Source: Porogramme epimiltina (taxonomy: Eukaryota > Basidiomycota > Agaricomycetes > Polyporales > Polyporaceae). Taken from it: a stretch of 64,000 bases of DNA. The translations under genes and the position numbers were made by a program. The notes beneath the pieces are model-generated. The model was not told where the DNA came from. It did no database searches and saw nothing but the letters and a program-made list of their open reading frames with translations. The stretch covers positions 26,273 through 90,272 of the forward strand of contig FTLJ01000739.1 of assembly GCA_900155495.1 (NCBI GenBank). The letters run 5' to 3'. Shown here in pieces: positions 46,027-58,104 of the stretch (its first letter is position 1; every line of letters begins with the position of its first letter).

Positions 46027-48763
46027 CTGTGAGATAGAACTAGTGTGAAGGCCCGGAACCACGTAGTATACCTCCTCAGACGAGGAGCTCTTTATATACA
46101 CGCTCCCCTTTGGGCGGTTGGGGGTGATCCCACGCGTACCTGACGGACACCCGTTCTGGGCTGTGTTCCTTCGTGCAAATACTGACAGGCGCTTCGGAAA
46201 GGCAGCAGATCCGGGGACAGCATCAGGCACCGTCACCTTGGGCTTTCAAAAGTGGAGGAGGAATGATGATGGTCGCATATTCAGTCGCGGGCAAGACGGT
46301 TTATTCGGGCTCGTTGATACGCTCGCTGCTGAGTTTGGGAGCTCGAGGGTGCGTGGTTCGAGGCCATTCTGTCAGGGGACATCGGGCAAAAGCCGCATCT
46401 CCCTGTGAGGATGCGAACAACACGTCAGTCCTACAGCGCAGCTTGATTAGATCTGTCACAGCGGCCCCGACTTTACCTCGGGCAATATGCAAGCGCCACT
46501 GCAATCCCGACAGTGTAAAGGCTTTCGGTGAGACCCATATGAGCGTCTTGGATCAGCGTTCAGTAGGGAAGAAGCACGTAGTTAGTAAGCAAGGCGGAAG
46601 GAAGCACAGGGGGGTTGAGGATGACCACGAGAGAGCTACAATGTAATGTGCCGCGCGAGGCACGCTAAGCGCCGTGTGCTGTGTCGGGGCCCGGCGCGAC
46701 CGTGCTACATCGGAGGGCGTAATACCCGAGGCGGCTTGAGGCCGACTTAACGCATGTGGCGAAGTCGGTACTCTCGGATATTACCAAGCTCTAGGAAACG
46801 AATTGATACGTTGAGTGGTATACAATTTGCTGCGGTATTGCGATCCACACTTATGGCATATAGCCTGTACGAGAATGGATTAGTGCGTGTAGGTCATCTG
46901 ACGCTAGTTTCTCTGACGTTGACGACATGTCAGACTTACAATTCTTATATCAGTACGCTTAGGAGGATAATAATGCATATGCTGCAAAACTCGCCTAAAG
47001 CACACCCTTGCGAGACAGATTGCCGCGGAAGTTGAATGACGCCAAGGTATCGTCCTCCCGAACCAGCGCCTCAATTCATACGTGAAGGTCTTCGAGACAC
47101 GTGCGGGACATAGCATATACTTTTCTTAGTACGCCGCTGTTACCAGGTTGAGCAACAGATAACAATCTGGTGCGTATAACTCACAAAAACACAGGGACGT
47201 TTGTGTCCATTATAGCTATCGGAAAGGGCCATCTTGAAGTGAAAACGCGTAGCCCGTCTCGACAATGCGGCGAAGGATCCGGTCAGTCTTGCATCATTCC
47301 GCTCACGACGGTCACCTCACTGTACAGCTGCGCTAGTAATGACGTCGGCACACCGAAGTTACCTTGGTAATAAATGATGGACGTACCCGACACAACGTGA
47401 ACCACACGATGATCTGGGGCGACAGTATAACGAGTGGAGATAGCTGGAGGGTGTATGAAGTAAAAATGACGCACAATGTCTGCGAATTCGCTACCATAGG
47501 ATCATGTAGCATTGCAAATAGGTGGAGTGAGGTCGTTCTGAATGTTGGTTTCCACGTTGTGTCAACTTGCTTCTCGGTGACCGGTGACCTGGGCAGCAAC
47601 ATACTTAACTCGCCTTGACAGGATATTCTATACAGCTGATGTCCACAAACCGTCTGCTATGACGGGAGTGAGACAGCATACTTCACTTGTGTCTTGATAA
47701 GCGACTACACGACGTTCTTCTTGTCCTATCTGATCCTTCAGTGTTTCGCGTCGCTGACAATAGAGTTCAAATTGGAAGCAGATTAGTGCGAGGTAACTGC
47801 CGCTAAGTAGCCCACGTACATTATATTCACCCACGGATGAACAAGACCGAGCGGGATCCCGATGTATGTGCTTTCAGTATATCGAAGGGTCCTTATCATT
47901 GCCAAGTGCACATAGCTTGACTAGCCCTTAGTATACGTGGCCACAGTTTCTGAACGAAGACGCTTGAGGAATTGACAATGAGGATGATATCGACGTGGCA
48001 CGTCTAATTGAATCAAAAATCTTTCGCGATAGGTGGGGGCGCAGACATGTGACCGAGACAATATTGGAGCAGGACACGTTTTCAGACGCCGAAAGTTCTG
48101 AAACTTGGAAGAAGCGGACTTGTTGTCGTGGCCGGGATAGAAAGCGTGCTGGTGTACATCCAGCCGCCAGCCAGTACTAGTGTCATCAGCCTGAAAAATG
48201 TGCCCTATAATTATTATGTCATCAGATAATGCCACTTTAAGCGCCACGTTGGCCCCCAAAGTAACAACATAGACAAGTTGGGGTGGGACATATCACATTA
48301 CTGGACCACAAAGGTTAGCTATAGGGGCTGTCGGATAGTGGGCAGCATTCGGAACATAAGAGACACAAGCCCCAAGACGAAGCAATATTAAACCGCCATA
48401 CCGCAACGTGGATGCGCGAAAGCACCAACCGACCCACCATATGCAGCTGGAGGATGCGACGACGATCACGACAGTGCTGCGCAGACGCAAGACTCCATTA
48501 GTTGGATGCGGAAGAGTCAAGACCTTCCCAACATTTGTTGCCCATTGAGCCCGACAAGGCTGGACTGGTCGCACGCTGATCGGACCGGCGCACATGCCAG
48601 CCAGTTTCCCCAGCCATGAAGTGGGAGGTGACACCACCGTTGGTCCCACATTGGAGCATGCGGCAGCTCCAGCAACCCCTGCATGGTAGCAACAGGTGCA
48701 CCCGAATATCGTATGATATGGACATTGAAACATATAACTGGGCGCCTATGTTGAATTCGCGTG
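46027..48763. other. Gene-poor 2.7 kb, nothing recognised
   Basis: Between GMC gene 2 and the inverted GST block. No open frame with family motifs, no RNA gene. One more copy of the GGTGACCGGTGA motif lies at 47576-47587, not near a gene start. Confidence 0.45.
46092..46098 (-). promoter_or_regulatory. TATA box of GMC gene 2
   Basis: TATATAA on the minus strand, 66-72 bp before the start at 46026. Confidence 0.45.
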
Positions 48764-49623
48764 TCAAAGTTGAGCATCTTCTCCTTCGTCCACCACAGAA
48801 TACTTCTCCAACGCCGCCAGGAGCCGCGACCATCGCCCGTTGTGCCACTCCATCATCCTTTTCCACTCTGCGTTCTCTTCACCTAGACACTCTCTGAACC
48901 ACAGAAACCAGCCGGCGACAATGACATCTGGATACGAGACGACGTCGCCCATGACGAACGTTTTCTCCCTCCCGTCCGCCTCCCACCACTTCGCGACGTT
49001 TCCCAACGCTCGCTCCGTCTTAACCCAGCACTCCTCCCGCTTCTCGCTTCCATCGGGCGCAAGGTCTTCGAGCCGTCCGAGCCGCTTCTCGCGCGTCTCC
49101 AGGAAGTAAGGTCGGCTGCCCGCGCGGAGTCGGTTGAACGCCGCGGGTACGATGATGGCCCGGACGAAGTCCCGGTCCGACTGGAAAGCACCCCGGAACG
49201 CGGCTTCGAACGCAGCGATGAGCACGTCCGCGTTGGCAGGGACGAGAGTGGGGGTGTCTGGGTACGTCTTGTCCAAGTACCGCACGATTGAGCCTGAGTT
49301 GGGCACGACGGTCTCCGTGTTGGGATCGTAGATGACCGGGAGAGTGTAGAGGGGTGTCCCATCATGGTTCTTCTCATTTGCAGCGGCGCCGATCTTCTTG
49401 CAAAGAGGCTCTATGTCAGGGTATTCAACCCATATAGTCTTGTAGGGGAGCCCTTTAACATTGAGTGTGTATCTGTCCGTCCAGACTTTGTTAGTCCCTA
49501 GGAATCGGAGTGTACTTCCGCGGCCCTAATTGAGACTATTTACCGTGTCTTCCAAGTGTTGTGCGACCATGCTTTTGATTTGGAGTGACTAGGTATATCG
49601 TAGAACACTATGGACTGAAGCAT
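48764..49623 (-). CDS. FuA-type GST, inverted copy 8 (sister of array copy 3)
   Basis: Two exons (49544-49623, 48764-49472) give 262 residues, reading frame intact. The first exon is MLQSIVFYDIPSHSKSKAW then SHNTWKTR, so Ser is kept but the following Pro is His. It shares with copy 3 the PDTPTL segment, LGRLEDLAPDGSEKREECW, FVMGDVVSYPDVIVAGWFL and the VVDEGEDAQL end. One notable change is VPNSGSIVRYL, where the family Asp-Ser glutathione-contact pair (SDS/PDS) is Asn-Ser; this could weaken glutathione binding. The upstream region also matches copy 3. Confidence 0.83.
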
Positions 49624-49944
49624 GATTGGGGTTTACAGGGAAACCATTTGTGGATCCCCGCCGCCGTCCATATCGCTATAAGAACACTCGCTGCTGAGCG
49701 CATTTCGAAATTATTAGTCAGATGCGGCTTCGAAGGCTCTTGATGTCCAGCGGCCCCTAGCCCCACTTAGTGGTCACCTGGTGGAGGGTCAGAGCAGTTT
49801 CCGGCACCGTCGGAGCTAGGGGTAGTAGGGCCCTACAGGGGGCCACTCTGACTGCGAGGATCCCAAGAAACCACATTGGCACTGGACAGTAAGCAAGGGC
49901 TTACTTGACTACTTGGTATATGCATAACATAACGCCACAATTCC
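49624..49944 (-). promoter_or_regulatory. Upstream region of inverted GST copy 8, homologous to 27027-27359
   Basis: On the minus strand the blocks GACGGTGCCGGAAACTGC, AGCCGCATCTGACTAA and GTAAACCCCAATCATG recur in the same order as before copy 3. Confidence 0.5.
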
Positions 49945-50640
49945 ACGGGGACATTGATGTTTTCAGCATCGTAAGACCAGAACACTGAAACACCTCCACG
50001 ACTCTACCCCACCTCCGTCTGTCATAGCCACTCCACATCACCGGTGTTAGCTTTTGTAAGTACTTCATGTTCCTAGTACGACAGCCACATTTGTGTAACA
50101 GACGTCCCCCCTCCCCAGGAAGAGGAGTCCCTCCTTGTCCTCCGTCGAGTCAGAGGTGACGGTGCTGAGCCTGGACACTTGCAAGCCCCTCAATTGGTCA
50201 CGCACGTCTAGCACCTCGGAGCGAAGACATACATGGCCGTGGAGTGCCTCGCGGGCGGGTTGGAAACAATCCGTGCTGCGCGGGACATCCCGAGGTGTAC
50301 GCGAGCGCGACGGGATCATTGACCTCCGCTGAACATCACAACCTCCAATGCAGTCCAGAATGCTTCCCGGTGCACGTCGAGCTCCGGCCGGAGGAGCTTG
50401 GGCCTAGCCCATCGGGGACGGATACATCTTTCTGAGAAAGTGCTCGATTACGGCCGAATCGACCACGGCCGACGGGGTATTCGGCTCGTATATAAACGAG
50501 AGCCGGTACCGAAGCTCTGATCGGCACCGGCCCCAAACTGTATCCCTGTGCTGCTGCAGCGGGCATCAAACACCCACAGGGCGGTCTCCTGGCAACATCG
50601 CCTACAGAGCGAGCTCGAGCTTACATTGAACGTACTTGGC
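49945..50640 (-). pseudogene. Decayed FuA-type GST remnant, inverted copy 9 (sister of array copy 2)
   Basis: Fragments in all three minus frames align in order with copy 2: IYEPNTPSAVVDSAVIEHFL; LLRPELDVHREAFWTAL; FQPAREALHGHV; KEGLLFLGRGDVCYTNVAVV; KYLQKLTP with RRRWGRVVEVFQ; and finally SYDAENINVPVEL, which mirrors the copy 2 C-terminus PYELEDVGIPVDL. The frame is interrupted by several stops and indels. Exon 1 could not be found, and the recognisable homology fades at about 50640. This is a clear relic, not a working gene. Confidence 0.75.
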
Positions 50641-51060
50641 GCTATAGGCATCATTACTCATTGGTATACCGCTACGATAAGCGGTTCGTGGGCGACCATA
50701 TGCATAGTCAGCACTGTAACGGAGTTGATGTAGGCCGCAATGGCTCTAGCCGTACTGCGGATACGGCTGGGTAACGGTGCCGCGCAAAGACATCCCAGTA
50801 AAGACAGGTTTCCTCTATGTATAATCTCCAGACCTTCCGGTATATGACAGCAGATGTAACTAACCACTACTGTACAACTCAAAGTCCGAAGTCAACCACC
50901 CCACCCGGCTCAAATGGGTGCATCTACCATAGGCCTCTCCGCCTTAGCATGGACGCTACTTCGGTCATACAGCGCGCGCAGGTGTGATTTTCTTGTCGTG
51001 GTCCGAAAGAGAGTCGGGCGACGAGTGCAGACCGTTCATCTCGATATCCGAGTCCCATCC
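50641..51060. other. Intergenic, nothing recognised
   Basis: About 420 bp between the GST relic and the 3' end of the DUF6534 gene. Confidence 0.4.
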
Positions 51061-52737
51061 CTACGTTTTTTCAAACGCATCGGTCAGCAACAAGCATGGC
51101 ACCGACGGCTCGCATCGCGAAACACGAAAGAAACGTACAGGAGGCAATTTGTCCGTCGAGTGTCCGAGCGCGCGGTCGTGCTCAGTCACCCGCGAGATGT
51201 GGATCTCGACAGCGCCCTGGGACATCCGCCCTTCCGCCTCGCCGACGTCGCCAGGACGGGTGTTGACGTGCCGGAATGGCATCGTGTTTGCGCCGTGGCT
51301 CGTCGTGTGATGAGTACTCCGCCGTTCGGCAATGTTCGCGCGGGAGTTGAGCGACGTCATCAGCGTGTTGGAGTATACTATGGGGCGCTGTTAATAGGGG
51401 CGCAATGGATTTACGACGGGGATGAATGTACCTTTGCTCAGGATGAGAGAGCTGGGACGTGGGGAATGGGGAGTTAGAACGACCAGCACACTGCAATTCG
51501 GTCAGGTGGGGAAGCACGTACATAGAGATCTCCAAGTTGGTGGAAGGAGCGGCCAAGAATAGGGCGAGGACAAGGACCGCAGCAGCAGCACACGCAAGGC
51601 CAGTCTCGACGGTAAGGCGGATGAGACGCCGCACAATGAACTCACTCCGTTCAAACTGCTTCGTCCTCTGTCTCACACTGTACAGCTATCACAACCGCAA
51701 CAGTCAGAACAATGAAGTGGAAGAAGAGCGCCGGAAGGAGCGTACCAAGTACAGCATTGTGACCATGATGACCTGTGAGTTTCAGCTTGTCAGCAGGTAT
51801 TCGAAGTCTTCTGAGAGTCGAGGGTTCATACCACATCCGTGAACGCACTCCCACCAAGCCAAATGATGTTGCTTATGGAGAGACCAGGGTCGTGCAAGCG
51901 CAGGACGTCATTAAGGTGGAAGAACTTCGATACAGCACAAGATTTGATCAGCTGCACTAATCTGGACTTCTTTACGTCTCTAGTACTCACCGAAATAGAA
52001 ATCACCCACGCCGCTACGGCCTGCGCAACGGCTGTCTGTGGGAGGGGTAAACATGATACTCAGGCGATGTGTAGGGGGAGGGGCCTACCGCCAAGACCAG
52101 TAGTGGAATAAACCTCCACTTGCTCAACTCCCATATACGCCATGCATAAAAGGACTGGACCCAGAGAGCGACTGCAGGCATGCCGTCATAAGCATTGAGT
52201 TTAAACATAAATAAGGAGGCTTACTGATGCTGGAGACGAGTGGGAGCATCGCAAACGACCACCCGGGAAAGCGGAGGTTGACTGGGCGACCCCAACCGTC
52301 AACAAGCGCCTCCCACGTCGCAGCGGCAACTACGACGCTCTGCCAGATATCGAGCAAGAAGACACCGTATACGCATGCGGTTATCGCCCATCGGTCACGG
52401 AACGATACGTGGTAGATATCTGCGCGAAGCACGAGTAAAGAAAGGGGAGGTTAAATGGAAGTCCATCGAGGCAGAGTAGAGTAGGGAAACCCACAGAGCT
52501 GGACGATTGAGATACCGAAGAGCAGCCATGACAAGAGCGCCCCGACGAGCTATGGAATTGGAGTGAGGACATTTTCAAGCACCATCAGGTAGGCGATGTC
52601 ACGTACGAAAGGTCCGATACTACATGCGGACATAAAGAAGCATCAGTCAATATCCCTTTGGCTAAGAGCAGTGTAGTGGACACGCACAGAAGGAGGGTAG
52701 CCTCGGGTACGGGCGGCTGTGACGGGTCGGAGGCCAT
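51061..52737 (-). CDS. DUF6534-type seven-pass membrane protein
   Basis: Start MASDPSQPPVPEATLLL (52737; exon 1 52688-52737). Splicing then gives IGPF | LVGALLSWLLFGISIVQL, YIYHVSFRDRWAITACVYGV, ALWVQSFYAWRIWELSKW, TAVAQAVAAWVISIS, NIIWLGGSAFTDV, IMVTMLYLVRSFRRSS and QFERSEFIVRRLIRLTVETG, which opens the DUF6534 domain itself. The last exon holds the SNTLMTSLNSRANIAER motif that closes the domain, followed by a hydrophilic tail to 51061. Seven hydrophobic helices are countable. The family is basidiomycete-expanded and uncharacterised. The last intron (near 51395-51535) could not be closed in phase with certainty. Confidence 0.75.
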
Positions 52738-55591
52738 GATAGAGGGTGGTGGTTGCGCACAGCGGTCGTCTGACGCAAGAGGCTAATATAGTTGTCTTGA
52801 GAGCCATGATATACCCCACGCCCCGCTGCGTCGCACGGACTGGTAGCGCAGAGCCACCTGATTGAGCCTTCCGAGGCTCTCGCATTTAGGCGCATGCCGA
52901 TCAGAAAGTCTGTTCCTCCGTGCCGACCGTACGTCGACGGATACATCGGGGACAAGGGATCGCGAAGAAGCATCGTGTCCACAGCACGGGCTCCCACAGG
53001 CCTCGGCAGACCGTAGGTATTCACCATGATGTCTCACGGCGCATCATCTTGTCCGCCAACGTCTTGCGATCCGGTTGTACTTTTGGGGGGTCTCTGTGGC
53101 TGCGCGCGTTGAAACCGCGCACTCCTTGCCAGCGAAGAGCCGACGGGACTTGGGCAGGTTACGTCGGTAGAAATGGCGTGCCTGCTAGTTTGACCCCAGT
53201 CACGCCTTGAGACGAGGCTGGACAGCGTGTGGGAGTGCCGAGCGGGCTTTGGAGGACGTATCCGCTCCAATGGACGCCCCCAGAACCCGTGCTGTTCGGG
53301 CGCGCTGACCGCTCAGCGCCCGCGGCAACGTTGCGGTCCGAATGGGTTTTCCCGTCCGTTGACAGCCTTTTCAGGTACCCTTGCAAGGGTTGCTCCAGGT
53401 CCGCATGCTCGCGTCGCCGCGCCTAGGGAGAAACAGGGCGAGGCGCCTGGGTAACAAGCGAAATCCCCTGGGTATTCGAAGCTCAACGAGCTCGACTTTT
53501 CGCCGCCGGAGTTTACCTCTCTTTTGTGTTCTTCCTACACGTGACGCGCATCAGTAAAGTTGGTTGGCGGCTCAGCGCAGTCCTGAGACAAATCCATTAA
53601 GTCCGTTCAGGGAGATAGCACAACGGCTAGCTGATCTTTTCCCGGGTTCGGCTTTGTGGGAAATTCTTCACTTTGTCTGTACCCACGATGAGCCACTTGG
53701 AGCGAGGCAGGTAGCTCCGCAGAACGAGATGGGGGCCCTGGATGAGTGACACACCGCCCGAGTTCACCCAGGTGTGGAAAAGACTGAGGGGGAAATAGAT
53801 TTAGCGTCCGTGTGACACTCACGGGAAGGCGTGATTTGAATCTCCACGAAATTGGAAAATGACCAAAGTCGCAAAATGCCAGCGGAACGGAAGCGAAATG
53901 TTCAGACTTGAGAGGGGCAAAATCAATGTCTACCTTGATGCGCTAAACGACCTGGGCATAAGTAATCACCGCCGGTGCTCACTGACTTTACATTTTCGGG
54001 CCCCAGCGCAGTCTGGCTTAGGGCTAGAAAAGTTTGGGACGCTAGTTACTCACTGGACTTCAATGATGATGATGACGGTACGGTTCGGGAGCACTGTTCG
54101 AAGTCCGCCCGTTCTTCCATTCAATACCCCAACCTTCTCAAGCCGAGTGCCAGCCCAGCGATAGCGCGCTCACGGAGAGCCTTGCATCCCGTGAGGGAAT
54201 CTCTGTAGAAATAGCGCCGTGCAGGTGTATCAGAAGCGGCTTAGAGCTTTACGAACGAAACCATGTGAGCTCACCAGGGTCGCTGTCGGGAGACTCAGCA
54301 GAAGAAGGCGCGAGATGTCGGACCAGGCCATCTCAGGCCATCTCCTGCCGGTTTGAGTCTTTGACGCACCGCTCTCGTCGTCTTGGAGGTCGCAAAAACA
54401 GTTATCCAGACCGTCTCAGGCCGGATGTCCCCGGGCTTGCCTTTTCGGCCTTTTCAGGGCGCTCGATTTAACTCCGCGGCCGCGGGCAATTTGCCGAGTT
54501 CATCCAGTTCGGCCTCTCATCCGACACCATCACTCGAACATTCGCACTGCGCCGGCCAACGTAGACCTTATTGATTACGCTTTACACCAGAAGGATTCGA
54601 TCTGTGCCGGTCTACGGACCATGGTAGCTCAATCTGCTTGTTTAGGTATTGAAAGGGTGCAGATATTGACACTCACGCACATGTAAGTCTCCCATCACGC
54701 TCCGCGGATGAAACAGTCCTTCTGAGAACGCGTCGTCAAGGAGCGGTGAGGTCTTTGGGAGGATGATGAGCACAACAACGCGTCTCTCAGAACAAGCTTG
54801 GCGTACAATGGCAGCCCCTGTATATCATCGGCGGCTGAACAGAGATAAAACATGGAATTGTCATCCCATATAGTTCCCACACACCAAAGATGTACAGAGC
54901 AGCCTAAATTCGCCTCCCGCAGCCATGAGTTTACCACGGCTGCGGAACGCGACCACACAGATAAGAGGGCAAACACAAAATCGTCGTGGGCATGACGTAC
55001 CTCAGGCTGGCAAAGCGTCCCTTGAGCGGTAGTCGGTGTTTTGTCCAAAGTGAAGCTAGACACCTATCTGAGTTTCTTTCGAGCCTACGAGAGTGTTATG
55101 AAGGTGACACCGACGTTGGAGCGTCTGAGTCCGTGTTTGAGATGATCTAAGAAACGTAGGTCAGTTAATGTGAACCCCTCAGAGAATAACCGACGCGTAG
55201 CTATGTAGTCGAATCGGCTACCGAAGAACGTATACCTCCAATGACGTCGTTGTGGAGCTGTGGCTCTCACCATGCGACCGACGACCCACGGGCACTAATC
55301 TGCCGACGCCTGATGCTCCCACTCCCTGGGATAAGAAGCGACGCTAGCGCAAGCGACAACGCTACTTCGCACACCGAGAGGCATATTAAAGACATCTTCG
55401 GGAGTCGCATGCATAACCAGTTACCAGAGGGCCATAACACTTGGTCGCGAGTTTGAATTCGACCTGGAGTAACAGCCTCAAGCATCATTTACCGACTTTA
55501 CTCACCACGGCTACGACTAAAATACATAGGATGATGCTCTGAAGCACTCCGCCCTCTTGGTTCATCGCATCGAAGCTCTCCGACAATATAC
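52738..55591. other. Gene-poor 2.9 kb, nothing recognised
   Basis: Between the DUF6534 gene and GMC gene 3. Short frames in all phases; small direct repeat GGCCATCTC twice near 54327-54346; no transposase or reverse-transcriptase motif seen, although a decayed element cannot be excluded. Confidence 0.45.
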
Positions 55592-58104
55592 CTAAGCTTT
55601 CAGGCTCTCTCGCACGAGCGCAGCAGCACGCTCAGCAAGAATATACGTTGGACCTTGCGTATGACCTGAGGGTGTGAATGGCTGTTATGATAAGAAGGGT
55701 GCGATGAGAATCCCCATTCGGTCACCTTCAGTTAGAGCGAAAAGGGCACTCACAAATGCGGATGCGTCGACGACCCTCAATCCCTTCGTCCCTTTCACCC
55801 TCAGGTCACTCTCCAGCACCGTTCCCATCGCAAGCGTCCCTATGGGGTGATAGATTGCGTCGCCGTTCGCCCGGATGAACGCGTCAAGCTCGTCGTCCGT
55901 CTGCGCATTCGCGAAGTCGCCGAACTCGGCAATGATGTAATCCGACCATGCAGGCGCAGCGACGAACGCTCGAGCAGTCCTCACAGCCTCACGCATCACC
56001 GCGAGGTCAGCATCGGTCGCGAGCAGGTTTGGGTTGATGACCGGATGTGCGAATGGGTCCGTGGAGGTGATGGTCACAGTTCCTCCTTTTGACTGAAGTC
56101 AGTCGCAGAAAGGGGTACGTGCTGACGTATGAAGGACTCACTCGATGTTGGCGAGATGACAGCTGAGATAAAGGAGAGGAAGTGGCCCTCGCCCGGGAGA
56201 GGCGGTGTTTTCAGGATATATGCGCTCTGGGCTGAGCGTAAACCCTCTTGCAGAGCTGGATAGTTAGATATCAATGAAAAGGCGCACCTGAGCGATGAGT
56301 TCGAAGTGCGCTGAGGTAGGGCCCGCGCTGGGGTCTGGTATCCCGAACGAAGAGAAGAAACTTTGAGGGTCTGGGACGCGTAACCATCCGAACTGACCAG
56401 CTGGCCCAAGGCTAAGGGGACCCGTCGCGTTGTGCTCCCAAAGCGCGAGGGCTTCCGCCATGAGCGTGCTATTGCGATGCAGGTCATCAAGAGTGCTACT
56501 GGCGTTGACGGACCAGGAGAATGCAAGATACGGATGGTCCTATGATGGACACTAGTAAGCATGGATCGGAGTCATTTATAGCGTTGCAGGTATACCTGAA
56601 GATTGTGACCAACTTCGGGGAGATCCACAACGGATGGGATACTTAGAGAGGAGAGCTCCGCGAGATCGCCGATCCCGGAAAGCATCACTGGGAAAGCTTG
56701 AGTTAGAGGGATTTCATATGCGCAGTAAGAACACGCACAGATATGAGGGCTCTTAAGAGAGCCTGCCGACAGGATGACTTCTTTTGTAGCGTTGAGAGTA
56801 TAGACGGGACCTGCGATGCAACGTTAGCCATCAGTCTGGTCGTGGACGATCAAGGGCTTACTGCCGGGAGCTTGAGTGAACTCGACTCCACGTATGACAG
56901 GTTGTCCATCCTCCGTACCGACGGGCAAGACCCGCGTGACGTGGGTATTCACAATGATGTCCAAGTTTGGTCGATGAATCGCCGCAGCAAGGTAAGAAGT
57001 AGCCGATGATACACGGTGACCCTTGTGTACCTGGAGTTGAGTCGATGTTGTTCAGTGAGGCGCCATTACAGTCACTGAAGTTGTTGGTACTGACCGTTCC
57101 CTGAGACCAGCCTGTCGGTCCTCGTTCAGTATGTGCACGCAATGAATGGAGGATAGACATACTCATCCCAATAGGATCCCCTGAGTTAACATCAAGCTTG
57201 AAGGGGAATTCCTGAGGCAGTTCCTGGGTGGTGTTGATAAACCGTGGATAGATCGCCAATGGGTAGCCCTCCACGCTGATAGGAACGATGCCTTCCTAGC
57301 CATGAGCACACAACCACACCGTATATCAGTCGTACACACCATCATCATGCAGGCGCGGATCGAACTGTCCGACGGGGTTGTGGTGGTCAGCCGGTGCAGT
57401 CATCCTATCGACCTTGAAAACGTAGGGCAGCAAGTTCTTCCATGCCCACCCATCATCTCCTGTGACGTTCGCCCAGCGGTCGTAGTCATCCCTCGACCCA
57501 CGACAGAAGTCCATTTGGTCTAGGAAGCCTGTTAGGGACAGGGCCAGCAACTCGCCATATGCCTTTGCTGCTCACTGATGGAAGTCGAGCCACCGAGAAC
57601 GAATCCTCGCGGGTATATGATAGAACGATTGCCCAGTCCGACTTGAGCCGTTGTCGTGAAGTTCCAGTCCTACACAACAGGGAAGACGTCAGCATGAACA
57701 CAGCCCCCCTGACTATCCACTGACAAACTGCGACCTGTAAAGCCTCATTGCAAACGCAGGGACCGTGATGTTGAGGTTCGTGATCTCACTGCAACGCATG
57801 CTGAGCCAATGCTTGCCACCGACCAAAGGCACCGCACGCACCTCCCTCCTGCCTCGATGAGTAGCACGCGAACGCTGGGGTCCTCAGTCAACCGCGAAGC
57901 CATAACTGCCCCACCAGCTCCGGCTGCACGGTGGCATTGCGTCAGTAACGTGAAGGGAGAAATACATATCGAACACCCACCTCCTACGACAATGACATCA
58001 TACGTCTTGTTCAGGATGCTTTCATCCGGCCCCTGGAACAACGCGCCCAAGGCACGAACTCCAAGGATGGACGCGATGAGCAGCGCACGGAACGCCATGA
58101 ACAT
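55592..58104 (-). CDS. Aryl-alcohol-oxidase-like GMC oxidoreductase 3 (AA3_2 type)
   Basis: Signal peptide MFMAFRALLIASILGVRALG at 58104, then YDVIVVGG | AGAGGAVMASRLTEDP, EITNLNITVPAFAMRLYRSQF, DWNFTTTAQVGLGNRSIIYP, FVLGGSTSIS, DFCRGSRDDYDRWANVTGDD, a 17-nt exon (WSQGT), VHKGHRVSSATSYLAAAIHR, ILSAGSLKSPHI and MLSGIGDLAELSSLS. The C-terminus has YHPIGTLAMG, in which the catalytic His follows Tyr rather than Asp, and PSGHTQGPTYILAERAAALV. Exon phases match gene 2 throughout, and no disruption was found. A shorter loop after the first His (LAMGTVLESDLRVKG) distinguishes genes 3 and 4 from genes 1 and 2. Confidence 0.84.

Noticed and set aside
47576..47588. Third GGTGACCGGTGA copy as part of a regulon
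   Set aside because: It is not upstream of any supported gene, and a match of this length is expected by chance in 64 kb.
55375..55490. tRNA-like stretch with TCGCGAGTTTGAATTCGACC
   Set aside because: A stem can be drawn around the T-loop-like segment, but D-arm, anticodon arm and acceptor stem cannot be assembled.
52738..55591. Possible decayed transposable element
   Set aside because: No terminal repeats, target-site duplication or transposase/reverse-transcriptase motif could be identified by eye; only a 9-bp direct repeat near 54330.
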